A stretch of 64,000 bases of DNA from Mesorhizobium shangrilense (GTDB lineage Bacteria; Pseudomonadota; Alphaproteobacteria; Rhizobiales; Rhizobiaceae), in the NCBI RefSeq assembly GCF_040537815.1, contig NZ_JBEWSZ010000006.1, positions 1-64,000 on the forward strand, in the 5' to 3' direction. The position numbers and the translations under genes were made by a program. The notes beneath the pieces were generated by a model. It did not search any database. It was not told the origin of the DNA and saw nothing but the letters and a program-made list of their open reading frames with translations. Shown here one piece after another: positions 37,302 to 45,587 of this stretch. The stretch's first letter is position 1; each line of letters starts with the position of its first letter.

Positions 37302-37625
37302 TCACGCTTCGAGCTCGGATTTCAGCCGATCGATGATGCTGAGCGCATGGCCTGCATACTGACTGATCCAGCGATCGTGGATCTGCTTGATCGGCAGCGC
37401 ATTGAGATGGTTCCAGCGCTCGCGGCCCTCCCGCCTGGGAACGACGAGATCAGCCTCCTCCAGCACCTTGAGATGCAGCATCACGGTGCAGCGATCCATA
37501 TCGGGAAAGGCATCGCAAAGCATGCCGGTGGTCTTCGGCGTGTCCTTCAGCTGATCCAGCAACTCACGCCGGCGCGGATGCGCCAGCGCCTTGAAAACAT
37601 TGTCGTCCTGCGATCGGCTCGACAT
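37302..37625 (-). CDS. ArsR-family transcriptional regulator
   Basis: 107 residues, winged helix: VFKALAHPRRRELLDQLKD, then the recognition helix MDRCTVMLHLKVLEEADLVVPRREGRERWNHLN. No metal-binding Cys cluster of the ArsR type is present, so it is of the non-metal branch often paired with SRPBCC and glyoxalase genes. A perfect 11-bp inverted repeat covers its start codon, a likely operator shared with the divergent operon. Confidence 0.9.
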   Translation of the reverse strand: MSSRSQDDNVFKALAHPRRRELLDQLKDTPKTTGMLCDAFPDMDRCTVMLHLKVLEEADLVVPRREGRERWNHLNALPIKQIHDRWISQYAGHALSIIDRLKSELEA

Positions 37626-37646
37626 GTTATATTTCTATAACATGTC
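37621..37646. promoter_or_regulatory. Perfect operator palindrome, ArsR-type
   Basis: GACATGTTATA (37621-37631) and TATAACATGTC (37636-37646) are exact inverse complements with a 4-base spacer. The repeat contains the regulator's own start codon and lies 31 bases before the divergent SRPBCC start. Confidence 0.8.
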
Positions 37647-37676
37647 GTCGGATCGATCAAGCAAGGAGCTGTGGAT

Positions 37677-38159
37677 ATGTCTCTTGGATTCAGTGTTTCC
37701 GGACGCATCGGTAAACCGGTCGCCGAAGTCTTCGACGCCGTCGTCAATCCGAAGAAACTCAGCGGCTATTTCACCACGATCGGCGGCGCCAGTGCGCCGC
37801 TGGTGGCAGGCGCTGGCGTGGTCTGGTGGGGCAAGGTGCCGGTTGAGGTCGATGAGGTAACGAAGGACCGCCGCATCGTGCTGCGTTGGGACGCCACCGA
37901 TGCCGACGGCAAGCCGGCCTACAAGACCCGCATCGAGATGAATTTCGAGCCGCTGGACGACGGCGGCACCTTCGTCACCATCGCCGAGAGCGGCTGGCAG
38001 GAAGGCGCGGTCGGCCTGAAGAAATCCTACCTCAACTGCGAAGGCTGGTCACAGATGCTGGCCTGCATGAAGGCCTATGTCGAATACGGCATCAATCTGC
38101 GCGACGGCTACTACCGCAGCGAGATGAAGGGCGAACCCGCCAGCGAAAACAACATCTGA
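37677..38159 (+). CDS. SRPBCC / AHSA1-domain protein
   Basis: 160 residues with an AAGGAG site 8 bases before the ATG (a GTG at 37671 is also in frame). The START-like fold is suggested by FSVSGRIGKPVAEVFDAVVNPKKLSGYFTT and the later FEPLDDGGTFVTIAESGW and CEGWSQMLACMKAYVEYG. The family binds hydrophobic ligands in a deep pocket. First gene of a two-gene unit with a VOC-fold gene, divergent from arsR. Confidence 0.85.
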   Translation: MSLGFSVSGRIGKPVAEVFDAVVNPKKLSGYFTTIGGASAPLVAGAGVVWWGKVPVEVDEVTKDRRIVLRWDATDADGKPAYKTRIEMNFEPLDDGGTFVTIAESGWQEGAVGLKKSYLNCEGWSQMLACMKAYVEYGINLRDGYYRSEMKGEPASENNI

Positions 38160-38179
38160 CATTCAACAAAGGAGCCAGC

Positions 38180-38542
38180 ATGACCACGAGATTCACCGGC
38201 GGCATCAACATCGCCATGAAGGTACCGCCGCACCAGTATGAGGCGACGATCGCCTTCTACCGCGATGTCGTCGGCCTGAAACCATTCACCGACAAGGCAC
38301 CGGCCATCGGCTTCGAGCTCGGCCCCAACCGCCTGTGGATCGACGAAGCGCCGATGATGAGCCAGGCCGAGGTCTGGCTTGAGCTGTTCACAGGCGATTT
38401 TCCTGCCGCCGCTGACCACCTCGCCAAGGCTGGCGTCGTGCGCTGTGATGCAATCGAGCACTTGGGCGAGGGTTTTCGAGGTGGCTGGATCACCAATCCA
38501 GCCAACATCGTCCACATGCTGCGCGAACCCGACGCCTGGTAG
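38180..38542 (+). CDS. VOC/glyoxalase-fold protein
   Basis: 120 residues, preceded by AAAGGAG. A single vicinal-oxygen-chelate unit: YEATIAFYRDVVGLKPF near the N terminus and HMLREPDAW at the C terminus, where metal ligands usually lie. A few of the usual ligands are unclear, so activity is not predicted. It is 20 bases from the SRPBCC gene, as in many ArsR-SRPBCC-VOC clusters. Confidence 0.82.
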   Translation: MTTRFTGGINIAMKVPPHQYEATIAFYRDVVGLKPFTDKAPAIGFELGPNRLWIDEAPMMSQAEVWLELFTGDFPAAADHLAKAGVVRCDAIEHLGEGFRGGWITNPANIVHMLREPDAW

Positions 38543-38554
38543 GCGCGACCGGCC

Positions 38555-39316
38555 TCAATGCCCGCCGCCGGACCTCTTCCGGCGTCGCGCCAGCATGTTG
38601 AGCCCCTCGACCAGCGCCGAGAAACCCATGGCCGCGTAGATGTGGCCCTTGGGCACATGGTAGCCCATGCCGTCGGCGATCAGCGTCATGCCGATCATCA
38701 GCAGGAAGCCCAGCGCCAGCATGACGATGCTGGGGTTCCTGGCGATGAAGTCGGCCAGCGGTCCGGCCGCCAGCATCATCACGCTCACCGCAACGATGAC
38801 GGCGATGTACATGATGGCGATCTCGTCGGTCATGCCGACAGCGGTGATGATCGAATCAATCGAGAAGACGAGGTCGAGCAGCAGGATCTGGAAGATCGCG
38901 CCGGCGAGCGAGATCTTGAGCGTCCCGCCCAGCATCGTGTCCTGATGATCCTCGGGATCGACCGTGTGGTGGATTTCCTTTGTCGCCTTCCACACCAGGA
39001 ACAAGCCGCCGGCGATCAGGATCAGGTCGCGCCAGGAGAAACCGTGGCCGAAGGCGTTGAACACCGGCGCCGTCAGCTGGACGATGATCGAGATGGTGGC
39101 CAGCAGCACAAGCCGCATGATCAGCGCGGCCGAGATGCCGAGCCGTCGTGCCTGTGCCCGCTGCCCCTCCGGCAACTTGTTAGTCAGGATCGAGATGAAG
39201 ATGAGATTGTCGATGCCGAGCACGATCTCCAGCACCACCAGCGTCAGCAGTGCAATCCACGCGGTCGGATCATGGACAAAGGCAAAGTAAGGCGCCAGAA
39301 ATTCGATAAGCTGCAT
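38555..39316 (-). CDS. TerC-family membrane protein
   Basis: 253 residues, seven to eight membrane helices. The two acidic helix motifs of the family are present: [16 protein letters not shown] (about 29-44) and [19 protein letters not shown] (about 147-165). TerC/Alx proteins export manganese or other divalent metals. No yybP-ykoY-type manganese riboswitch is visible upstream. Convergent with the VOC gene, 12 bases apart. Confidence 0.9.
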   Translation of the reverse strand: MQLIEFLAPYFAFVHDPTAWIALLTLVVLEIVLGIDNLIFISILTNKLPEGQRAQARRLGISAALIMRLVLLATISIIVQLTAPVFNAFGHGFSWRDLILIAGGLFLVWKATKEIHHTVDPEDHQDTMLGGTLKISLAGAIFQILLLDLVFSIDSIITAVGMTDEIAIMYIAVIVAVSVMMLAAGPLADFIARNPSIVMLALGFLLMIGMTLIADGMGYHVPKGHIYAAMGFSALVEGLNMLARRRKRSGGGH

Positions 39317-39394
39317 GGAGGTCGTCGTCCCCTCTTGTAACGATCTGAAGCAGATGTCGCCGGCAATTAGGTACTACGCACGCCTATATCAATG

Positions 39395-40219
39395 TCATGA
39401 CCAGAAAGAAGGTGCGGTTTCTTCCAGCCGGGGGCCGCGACGAAACGGCGCGATCCTCTCCGTCAGCCCCGTGCGGTCGGAAATATCGACCCCGACGCCG
39501 CACAATGTCGCCGGTCCGGTTGCCGCCTCGAAACGCCCTTTCGGCACTTTCGACAGGAAACGGTTGAGCGGCTCCTCCTTGTCCATGCCCAGCGAGGAAT
39601 CGTAGTCACCGCACATGCCGGCGTCCGACATGTAGCCGGTGCCGCCGTTGAGGATCTGATGGTCGCCGGTGGGTTGGTGCGTATGGGTGCCGATGACGAG
39701 GCTGGCGCGGCCGTCGACGAAATGCGCGAAGCACATTTTTTCCGAGGTTGCCTCGGCATGGAAGTCGATGATCACCGCGTCGGACTGCTCGCCAAGCGGA
39801 CAGGCGGCGAGCTCGCGCTCGCCGGCCTGGAAGGGATCGTCGAGTTCGGGATGCATGAACACCCGCCCCATGATGTTGGCGACCAGCACCCGCGCGCCGT
39901 TTTTGGCGATGTAGACACCGGAGCCTCGCCCAGGTGTACCCTTGGGAAAATTGGACGGACGCAGGAACCGTTCCTCGCGCGGCGCGAACCCCAGCGCGTC
40001 GCGCTGATCCCAGACATGGTTGCCGGTGGTGACGACATCGGCACCGGCCGCGATCGTCTCGCGGAAGATATCCTCGGTGATGCCGAAACCGCCGGCGGCG
40101 TTCTCGCCGTTGACGATGACGAAGTCGAGTTTGAAGTCGGAGATCAGGCCTGGCAGCTGTTCCCACACCGCCGTGCGTCCCGTTTTACCGACCATGTCGC
40201 CGAGGAAGAGAAGTCTCAT
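39395..40219 (-). CDS. YmdB-like metallophosphoesterase
   Basis: 274 residues of the group typified by Bacillus YmdB, a cyclic-nucleotide phosphodiesterase. Motifs are FLGDMVGK (about 5-12), VNGENAAGG (36-44), TTGNHVWD (about 64-71), VIIDFHAEATSEK and IGTHTHQPTGD. All metal-binding Asp, Asn and His positions are visible. It lies 63 bases downstream of fau, with a palindromic repeat between, and may be cotranscribed. Confidence 0.9.
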   Translation of the reverse strand: MRLLFLGDMVGKTGRTAVWEQLPGLISDFKLDFVIVNGENAAGGFGITEDIFRETIAAGADVVTTGNHVWDQRDALGFAPREERFLRPSNFPKGTPGRGSGVYIAKNGARVLVANIMGRVFMHPELDDPFQAGERELAACPLGEQSDAVIIDFHAEATSEKMCFAHFVDGRASLVIGTHTHQPTGDHQILNGGTGYMSDAGMCGDYDSSLGMDKEEPLNRFLSKVPKGRFEAATGPATLCGVGVDISDRTGLTERIAPFRRGPRLEETAPSFWS

Positions 40220-40222
40220 CTA

Positions 40223-40268
40223 CGCCTGATCCCGAAAAGCTGCATGACTTTTCGGCAAAGATCATGCG
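40223..40268. repeat. Palindromic intergenic repeat, second family
   Basis: CCGAAAAG (40232-40239) pairs with CTTTTCGG (40248-40255); TGATC (40227-40231) with GATCA (40260-40264); CGC (40223-40225) with GCG (40266-40268). It fills the gap between fau and the YmdB-like gene. The sequence type is one I recall as frequent in Mesorhizobium genomes. Confidence 0.65.
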
Positions 40269-40282
40269 TTCCAAAAAACTAT

Positions 40283-40870
40283 CTACAGTTCCGGCGCGAA
40301 CCGGCGCAACCCGCTCTCGGTCAGTATTTCTTGAATGATCACGTCATGCGGCTCATCCGGCACCAGCGCCACCTCCTGGCAATCGAAGGCAATGCCAACC
40401 AGCCTGGGTGATTGTCCCTTGTCGATCAACCTGGCTATCGCGCGGTCGTAATAGCCGGCGCCATAGCCGATGCGATGGCCGCGCGCATCGAAGGCGGCGA
40501 GCGGGATCAGCATCACCGAGGGGTCGAGCACGTCGGCTTCCTCATGTGGGCCGACCGTGCCGAAGCCCATCTCGACCATCGGCGCGCCCCGCACCAGTTC
40601 GCGAAAGACGATGGTTGTCTTGTCGAGGATAGCCGGCAGGCAGAGCCTTGCCCCTTGCTCGCGCAAGGCGAACATCAGCGGCCTGACGTCGACTTCCGAG
40701 CGCATCGGCCAGAAGCCGGAGACGATCTGGCCGGATTCGATCCCGAGGCGATCACGCGCCGTTTCGGCCATTTCGAGCGCGGCTTCCACCCGCCAGAATT
40801 CATCGAGCGCGTCACGGCGGCCGAGTGCTTCCTTGCGAAGGTGTTTTTTCAGCTCTTTGGGAGAAGTCAT
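40283..40870 (-). CDS. fau: 5-formyltetrahydrofolate cyclo-ligase
   Basis: Converts 5-formyl-THF to methenyl-THF with ATP; 195 residues. Basic N terminus TSPKELKKHLRKEALGRRDAL, then the ATP and folate motif GYGAGYYDRAIARL near 148-161, preceded by PLAAFDARGHRIG. Start 40870 is chosen because upstream codons run through a hairpin and toward 6S RNA. Location just downstream of 6S RNA is a conserved arrangement (ssrS-fau). Confidence 0.93.
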   Translation of the reverse strand: MTSPKELKKHLRKEALGRRDALDEFWRVEAALEMAETARDRLGIESGQIVSGFWPMRSEVDVRPLMFALREQGARLCLPAILDKTTIVFRELVRGAPMVEMGFGTVGPHEEADVLDPSVMLIPLAAFDARGHRIGYGAGYYDRAIARLIDKGQSPRLVGIAFDCQEVALVPDEPHDVIIQEILTESGLRRFAPEL

Positions 40871-40927
40871 GCGGCCACGGTAGAAAAGGTCGGATATCGA
40901 TGGCGTTGCGGAAGCGACGTTTTCCAC

Positions 40928-40961
40928 CGAAGGATCCACCAAAGCGCGAGTGGATCCTTCG
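40928..40961 (-). other. Perfect 12-bp hairpin between 6S RNA and fau
   Basis: CGAAGGATCCAC (40928-40939) and GTGGATCCTTCG (40950-40961) are exact inverse complements with a 10-base loop. No T run follows on either strand, so it is probably an RNA processing or stabilising structure, or a leaky terminator, rather than a classic intrinsic terminator. Confidence 0.6.
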
Positions 40962-40984
40962 CGTTGAGTGACGATCCACACAAC

Positions 40985-41133
40985 CGGTGGAGAGAGCGAT
41001 CCCGGGAACCTACAAAGTAGGTGGGCGCCGTATGAGAAAACCCACGGGTCTTCCCAGGGACAGCTCCCTAGGGATGATTAAGGCCCCGGGGAAAATGTTC
41101 TCCTGCCGGGAAGCACAGATCGTCTCCCCTGAT
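40985..41133 (-). ncRNA. ssrS: 6S RNA
   Basis: RNA that mimics an open promoter and binds sigma-70 RNA polymerase in slow growth. On the minus strand a closing stem pairs 41118-41129 with 40989-41001 (GGGGAGACGATC against GATCGCTCTCTCC). The upper hairpin CCCTAGGGA-GCTG-TCCCTGGG is at about 41054-41075. The 3' side of the central bubble holds CGGCGCCCACCTAC and a small CCTAC/GTAGG hairpin. The sequence and its place upstream of fau match alphaproteobacterial 6S RNA as I recall it. Ends are approximate. Confidence 0.85.
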
Positions 41134-41149
41134 ATAGGCCTGTTGCAGC

Positions 41150-41599
41150 CTATAGACCAGATGCCCGAGCATTCTCCGCGGCTTTATTCGCGACGCGCCC
41201 CTGCCACCAGACCAGGGCCGGCACCGCCAGCAACTCGACGCAAAGCCCGGCCATGTGCCCAACCGACGGCTCACCGGCGGTGAGCAGCGAGAAAAGCCGC
41301 GCCAGCCCGCCGGCGAATGTGCAGGCCGCAAGCAGCCGAAACCGCTCGGTCCTGGTCTCTATGCCGGGAATGCAGGTATACCAGGCGATGCCGATGGCGA
41401 GGAAGAAGCCGGACAGGAAGCGGAAATGGCTGTCCAGGTCGACCGGCCACGGAGCCGTGACATTCAGGAAGTCCGGCCCCGACAGGATGCCTTCGAACCC
41501 GACCAGCACCGGCGTCGCCGCCAGCACCCCGACCACCACTTGCAACTCCATCTTGCCAAATGTTCCTTGCTTCACCGCTGCCGCCCCCGGGTCCGGCAT
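41150..41599 (-). CDS. DUF4345 membrane protein
   Basis: 149 residues, four membrane helices. SHFRFLSGFFLAIGIAWYTCIPGIETRTERFRLLAACTFAGGLARLFS and a following GEPSVGHMAGLCVELLAVPALVWW match the DUF4345 family. A downstream Met (41551) is an alternative start. It ends about 20 bases before the 5' end of 6S RNA. Function unknown. Confidence 0.75.
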   Translation of the reverse strand: MPDPGAAAVKQGTFGKMELQVVVGVLAATPVLVGFEGILSGPDFLNVTAPWPVDLDSHFRFLSGFFLAIGIAWYTCIPGIETRTERFRLLAACTFAGGLARLFSLLTAGEPSVGHMAGLCVELLAVPALVWWQGRVANKAAENARASGL

Positions 41600-41714
41600 G
41601 GACCTGACATAGAAACGAGGATTCCGCCGCGAGGTTTCACATCCGCTTCACCGCGGCGCCTTGCGCAGGCCAAATCGTCTCCTTACGGTCGCCGGAACGA
41701 ACCGAGGAGCAAAA

Positions 41715-42554
41715 ATGCGTTTCGAAGGCACGGCGGCCTATGTCGCCGACAAGGATCTGATGGTGGCCGTCAACGCGGCGATCGCACTGGAGCGGCCCTT
41801 GCTGGTCAAGGGTGAGCCTGGCACCGGCAAGACGGAGCTCGCCAGGCAAGTGGCGGCCGCGCTGGGCCTCGATCTGATCGAATGGCACGTCAAATCGACC
41901 ACCAGGGCACAGCAAGGGCTCTACGAATATGACGCGGTCTCGCGGCTGCGCGACAGCCAGCTCGGCGATATCAGGTTCAACGACATCGCCAATTACATCA
42001 AGCGCGGCAAATTGTGGGAGGCATTCGCAGCCGGCAGGAAGGTCGTGCTTCTGATCGACGAGATCGACAAGGCCGACATCGAGTTCCCCAACGACCTGTT
42101 GCAGGAACTCGATCGAATGGAGTTCTTCGTCTACGAAACCGGAGAGACGATTCGCGCCGCGGTCAGGCCGATCGTCATCATCACCTCCAACAACGAAAAG
42201 GAACTGCCGGACGCTTTCCTGCGCCGCTGCTTCTTCCACTACATCCGCTTCCCGGATGTCGAGACCCTGCACAGAATTGTCGATGTCCACTATCCCGGCA
42301 TCAAGCAGAATCTGGTGCGGGCGGCGCTGACGCAGTTCTACGAGATCCGCGATGTGCCCGGCCTGAAGAAGAAGCCATCGACATCCGAGGCGCTCGACTG
42401 GATACGCCTGCTGGTCGCCGACGACATCGCGCCGGAAGATTTGCGCGCCGACCCCAAGAATGCGCTGCCCAAACTGCACGGCGCACTCTTGAAGAACGAA
42501 CAGGATGTCCATCTGTTCGAACGGCTGGCGTTCATGGCGCGAAGGCAGGGGTGA
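41715..42554 (+). CDS. MoxR-family AAA+ ATPase
   Basis: 279 residues. Walker A GEPGTGKT (33-40), Walker B VVLLIDEIDKAD (about 110-121), and sensor region PIVIITSNNEKELPDAFLRRCF. MoxR ATPases act as chaperones or metal-insertion factors, usually with a vWA-domain partner. The CoxE-like partner is 3 kb away, separated by other genes. Start 41715 has GAGGAGC upstream. Its 3' end overlaps the convergent MFS gene by 23 bases. Confidence 0.9.
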   Translation: MRFEGTAAYVADKDLMVAVNAAIALERPLLVKGEPGTGKTELARQVAAALGLDLIEWHVKSTTRAQQGLYEYDAVSRLRDSQLGDIRFNDIANYIKRGKLWEAFAAGRKVVLLIDEIDKADIEFPNDLLQELDRMEFFVYETGETIRAAVRPIVIITSNNEKELPDAFLRRCFFHYIRFPDVETLHRIVDVHYPGIKQNLVRAALTQFYEIRDVPGLKKKPSTSEALDWIRLLVADDIAPEDLRADPKNALPKLHGALLKNEQDVHLFERLAFMARRQG

Positions 42555-44070
42555 CTCGGCCTCTGACGCCGAAGATCATGAAGCTGATGACGGCAAGGGC
42601 AAGAACGCCGATCCCGCAATAGAGCATCACCCAGCCAAACCCGTTGACCAGAGCGGCATGCACGATGGCGCCGGATGGATCGAGGGTCGCGAGCCTGGGC
42701 GAATATTGCGAAAGGCCAGCGAGATTTCCGGTGGCGATCCTTTCCGCCAGGGCGCTGAGTTCATTCGCATCGAGGGCCGCGCCAAAAACGGTCCGCAGAT
42801 AAGAAGCGATGCCCTGCGTCAACAGCAGGCCCAGCACCGCGATGTTGATCGCCAGCGTGATCAGGCGCGCGCTGATGTCGATGCCCGAGGCCATGCCGGC
42901 ACGGTCAGCCGACACCGAGCCTGTCGTGGTGTTGGTGGTTGGCGAATTGGTCAGGCCGATGCCGATGCCGGCGATCAGGGTACCGGGCAGCATGGTCAGC
43001 CAGTTGGCTCCCTCGAGCCCGGAGCCTATCCTCATGGCGATGAAGCCGATCCCCAGCGTCAGCAACCCCAGTGGGATCGCGACGCGCGCCTGGTAGCGCG
43101 CACGAATGCGCTCGGCGATCGCGGGCATCAGCATGAAGGGCAGCGTGTAGACGAGCAGCAACAGGCCGGTCGTCGTGCTGTCGTAGCCGAGAACGCCCGA
43201 GAAATAGATCGGCAGATAGATGATGAACGGCCAGTAGCTGAAATTCATGCCGATGCCGCCCATGATCGCTCCTGAAAACTGGCGGATGCGGAACACAGAG
43301 AAATCGAACATCGGATAGGGGCTGGTCTTCTCGGCAACGAGGAACGCGATGAAGGCCAGCACGGCCGCGATGGTCACGCCGATGCGGGCGCCGGCCCCAA
43401 GATCAGCCCCTTGCGTGATCAGATAGGAGAAGCCGAACACCGCGAAGGAGAGCGTCAGGATGCCGGCCCGATCGAGCTTCTGGGCGTTGGCGTCGCGCGA
43501 TTCGGTGACGCCGGCGCCGATGAAGACCAGGGCAAGGATCGCCAGCGGCACATGGATGAGGAACACCCACTCCCAGCTCGACAGCGCTACGATCAACCCG
43601 CCAATGGCGGGACCGAAACCAAGCCCGATGCCCGAGACTACGCTCCAGGCCACGAAAGCCTTGCTCCGGTCACGACCGTCTTGAAACTGGTGGGACAGCA
43701 CGGCGACGCTGCAGGTAAACATCGCGCCCCCCGCAAGACCTTGCAGGAAGCGCGCGACGATCAGAAGCGGAGCGCTGGGTGCCAGGCCGCACAGCAAGGA
43801 GGTGACGCCGAACGAGATGGTGGCGATCACCATCACGCGTTTGCGGCCGAAACGGTCGGCCAGTGTCCCCGTCGCCATCAACACCGTGGTGCAGGCAATG
43901 GTGTAGGCGTTCATGATCCATTGCAGATCCCTGAAATCGGCGGCGAGCACGCTTTCGAGTTTCGGAAGGATGACCGGCACGCTGGAGATTTCGAGGCCAA
44001 ACAACAGAGAGGCAAGGCAGACGCCCGCAAGCGCAACGGTGTTTCGGTCAATTTGAAACGACATATCCAT
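42532..44070 (-). CDS. MFS multidrug transporter, DHA2 (14-helix) family
   Basis: 512 residues with about 14 membrane helices. Motif A-like GTLADRFGRKRVM (about 65-77), motif C-like GIGLGFGPAIGGLI near 140-153, and an RFLQGLAGGAMFTCSV segment typical of EmrB/QacA. The N terminus is MDMSFQIDRN. It is divergent from a LysR gene with an inverted repeat between, so probably LysR-controlled drug or toxic-compound efflux. Confidence 0.9.
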   Translation of the reverse strand: MDMSFQIDRNTVALAGVCLASLLFGLEISSVPVILPKLESVLAADFRDLQWIMNAYTIACTTVLMATGTLADRFGRKRVMVIATISFGVTSLLCGLAPSAPLLIVARFLQGLAGGAMFTCSVAVLSHQFQDGRDRSKAFVAWSVVSGIGLGFGPAIGGLIVALSSWEWVFLIHVPLAILALVFIGAGVTESRDANAQKLDRAGILTLSFAVFGFSYLITQGADLGAGARIGVTIAAVLAFIAFLVAEKTSPYPMFDFSVFRIRQFSGAIMGGIGMNFSYWPFIIYLPIYFSGVLGYDSTTTGLLLLVYTLPFMLMPAIAERIRARYQARVAIPLGLLTLGIGFIAMRIGSGLEGANWLTMLPGTLIAGIGIGLTNSPTTNTTTGSVSADRAGMASGIDISARLITLAINIAVLGLLLTQGIASYLRTVFGAALDANELSALAERIATGNLAGLSQYSPRLATLDPSGAIVHAALVNGFGWVMLYCGIGVLALAVISFMIFGVRGRVTPAFAP

Positions 44071-44167
44071 CACTTTCTATGGGAGCATTCAGAGAGGCTG
44101 GAAGTGGCGCTCTTCAAACTGCGGTCGAGATGAGATAGACGAGCCTTGACCATGAAAAAAGACGATG

Positions 44168-44186
44168 CATCTCTATTTCAGAGATG
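44168..44186. promoter_or_regulatory. Inverted repeat with LysR-box geometry
   Basis: CATCTC (44168-44173), seven bases, GAGATG (44181-44186), containing the T-N11-A pattern. It lies 20 bases before the LysR start and about 100 bases before the divergent MFS gene. Confidence 0.6.
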
Positions 44187-44205
44187 ACAAAATGGAATAG
44201 TCGAA

Positions 44206-45069
44206 ATGACGAGCCTCGATGTCGACGCTGTACGCATCTTCGTGATGGTGGCCGATCTGCAGAGCTTCACCCGTGCGGCGGTCGCGCTGGGAAGTACCCA
44301 GGCCACGATCAGCGTCAAGCTGCGCCGCCTGGAAGAGAAGCTTGGCGCGCGGTTGATCGAACGAACACCACGCCGCGTGGCGCTGTCGGCACGGGGAGCC
44401 GTTTTCCTCCCCGCGGCGCGCGAATTCCTGGCCTCCCACGAACGCGCCCTCACGGAGTTCTCGGCGGCGTCGTGCAGGCTTGCTCTCGGCTTTGTCGACC
44501 ATGTCGCGGGGCCGGAACTATCCACGCTGATAGCCCAGCTTCATGCCCATGATCCCTCACTGGCGCTCAATGTCAGGATCGATACCAGCTCCTTGCTGGA
44601 AGAAGCGTTCGATCGCGGCGAACTCGATGCGGTCATCGTGCACCGGGAAGATGGCGGCCGCCGTGGCGAAACCCTGTCGCGCACCCATTATGGCTGGTTC
44701 GCCGCCCCGACCTTCGAATGGCGACCCGACACGCCGTTGCGCCTCGCTCTTCTGAGCATGGTATGCAACTGCCCGGATCGTCTGCGGGCGATCGAAGCGC
44801 TGGACAAAGCGGGCATCGCCTGGAACGAGGCTTTTGTCGGCGGCGGCGGCGCGGCCGTCAACATCGCGGTGTCGGCCGGCTTCGCCGTTTCGGCCCTTGC
44901 TTACCGTGTCGTTCCCCCCGGCCTGGTCGAGGTGGGCCGCAAACTCGGCCTGCCACCCATTCCCCCGTCCGAGATCATCTTGCATTCGCATGCTTTGACG
45001 CCTCACGCGAGAGAGGCCCTGCACATGCTCACGACCGCTTTTCGCGAGTATGATTTGCCGGCAGGATAG
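44206..45069 (+). CDS. LysR-family transcriptional regulator
   Basis: 287 residues. Winged helix: RIFVMVADLQSFTRAAVALGSTQATISVKLRRLEEKLGARLIERTPRRVALSARG (about 10-64). The co-inducer domain follows, with the YGWFAAP segment. Divergent from the DHA2 efflux gene, which it probably controls. Slightly shorter than the usual 300 residues at the C terminus. Confidence 0.92.
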   Translation: MTSLDVDAVRIFVMVADLQSFTRAAVALGSTQATISVKLRRLEEKLGARLIERTPRRVALSARGAVFLPAAREFLASHERALTEFSAASCRLALGFVDHVAGPELSTLIAQLHAHDPSLALNVRIDTSSLLEEAFDRGELDAVIVHREDGGRRGETLSRTHYGWFAAPTFEWRPDTPLRLALLSMVCNCPDRLRAIEALDKAGIAWNEAFVGGGGAAVNIAVSAGFAVSALAYRVVPPGLVEVGRKLGLPPIPPSEIILHSHALTPHAREALHMLTTAFREYDLPAG

Positions 45070-45133
45070 GTAGAGATATTTCCGATCCGATTCTGCTGGA
45101 TGGATCGGGTTCCAGACTTCAGAGGAAAATGAA

Positions 45134-45580
45134 ATGACTGACATCACCGTCCGCCCGCTCGCACAGCCCGACCATGCCGACTGGCGGCGGCTGTGGACCG
45201 ACTACCTCACCTTCTATGAGACCAAGCTGCCGGAAGAGGTCTATGCCGTCACCTGGAAGCGGCTGTTCACCGAAGGTGAATTCGAGCCGAAGGGTTTCAT
45301 CGCCACGCTCGACGGCAAGGCCGTCGGCCTCACCCACTACCTCTACCACCGCTCCGGCTGGTCCGAGAAAAACAACTGCTATCTGCAGGACCTGTTCGCC
45401 GACCCGGACGTGCGCGGCAAGGGCATCGGCGCGGCGCTGATCAAGGCGGTGAAGGAAGAGGCTGCAAGGATTGGCGTCAAGAACGTCTACTGGATGACGC
45501 ACGAGACCAACGCCACCGCCCGCAAGCTCTACGACCATGTAGCGCGGCGCACGGGCTTCATCGAGTATGATCTGCTATAG
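45134..45580 (+). CDS. GNAT-family N-acetyltransferase
   Basis: 148 residues. Acetyl-CoA-binding motif A: LQDLFADPDVRGKGIGAALIKAVKEEA (about 81-107), with the R/Q-x-x-G-x-G/A pyrophosphate loop RGKGIG. C-terminal WMTHETNATARKLYDHVARRTGFIEY is the usual substrate-side strand and helix. Substrate unknown. The vWA gene follows 7 bases later, so both are probably cotranscribed. Confidence 0.9.
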   Translation: MTDITVRPLAQPDHADWRRLWTDYLTFYETKLPEEVYAVTWKRLFTEGEFEPKGFIATLDGKAVGLTHYLYHRSGWSEKNNCYLQDLFADPDVRGKGIGAALIKAVKEEAARIGVKNVYWMTHETNATARKLYDHVARRTGFIEYDLL

Positions 45581-45587
45581 ATAGACC

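Noticed and set aside
39317..39394. Manganese riboswitch upstream of terC
   Set aside because: The short upstream region lacks the conserved helices and loop sequences of the yybP-ykoY class.
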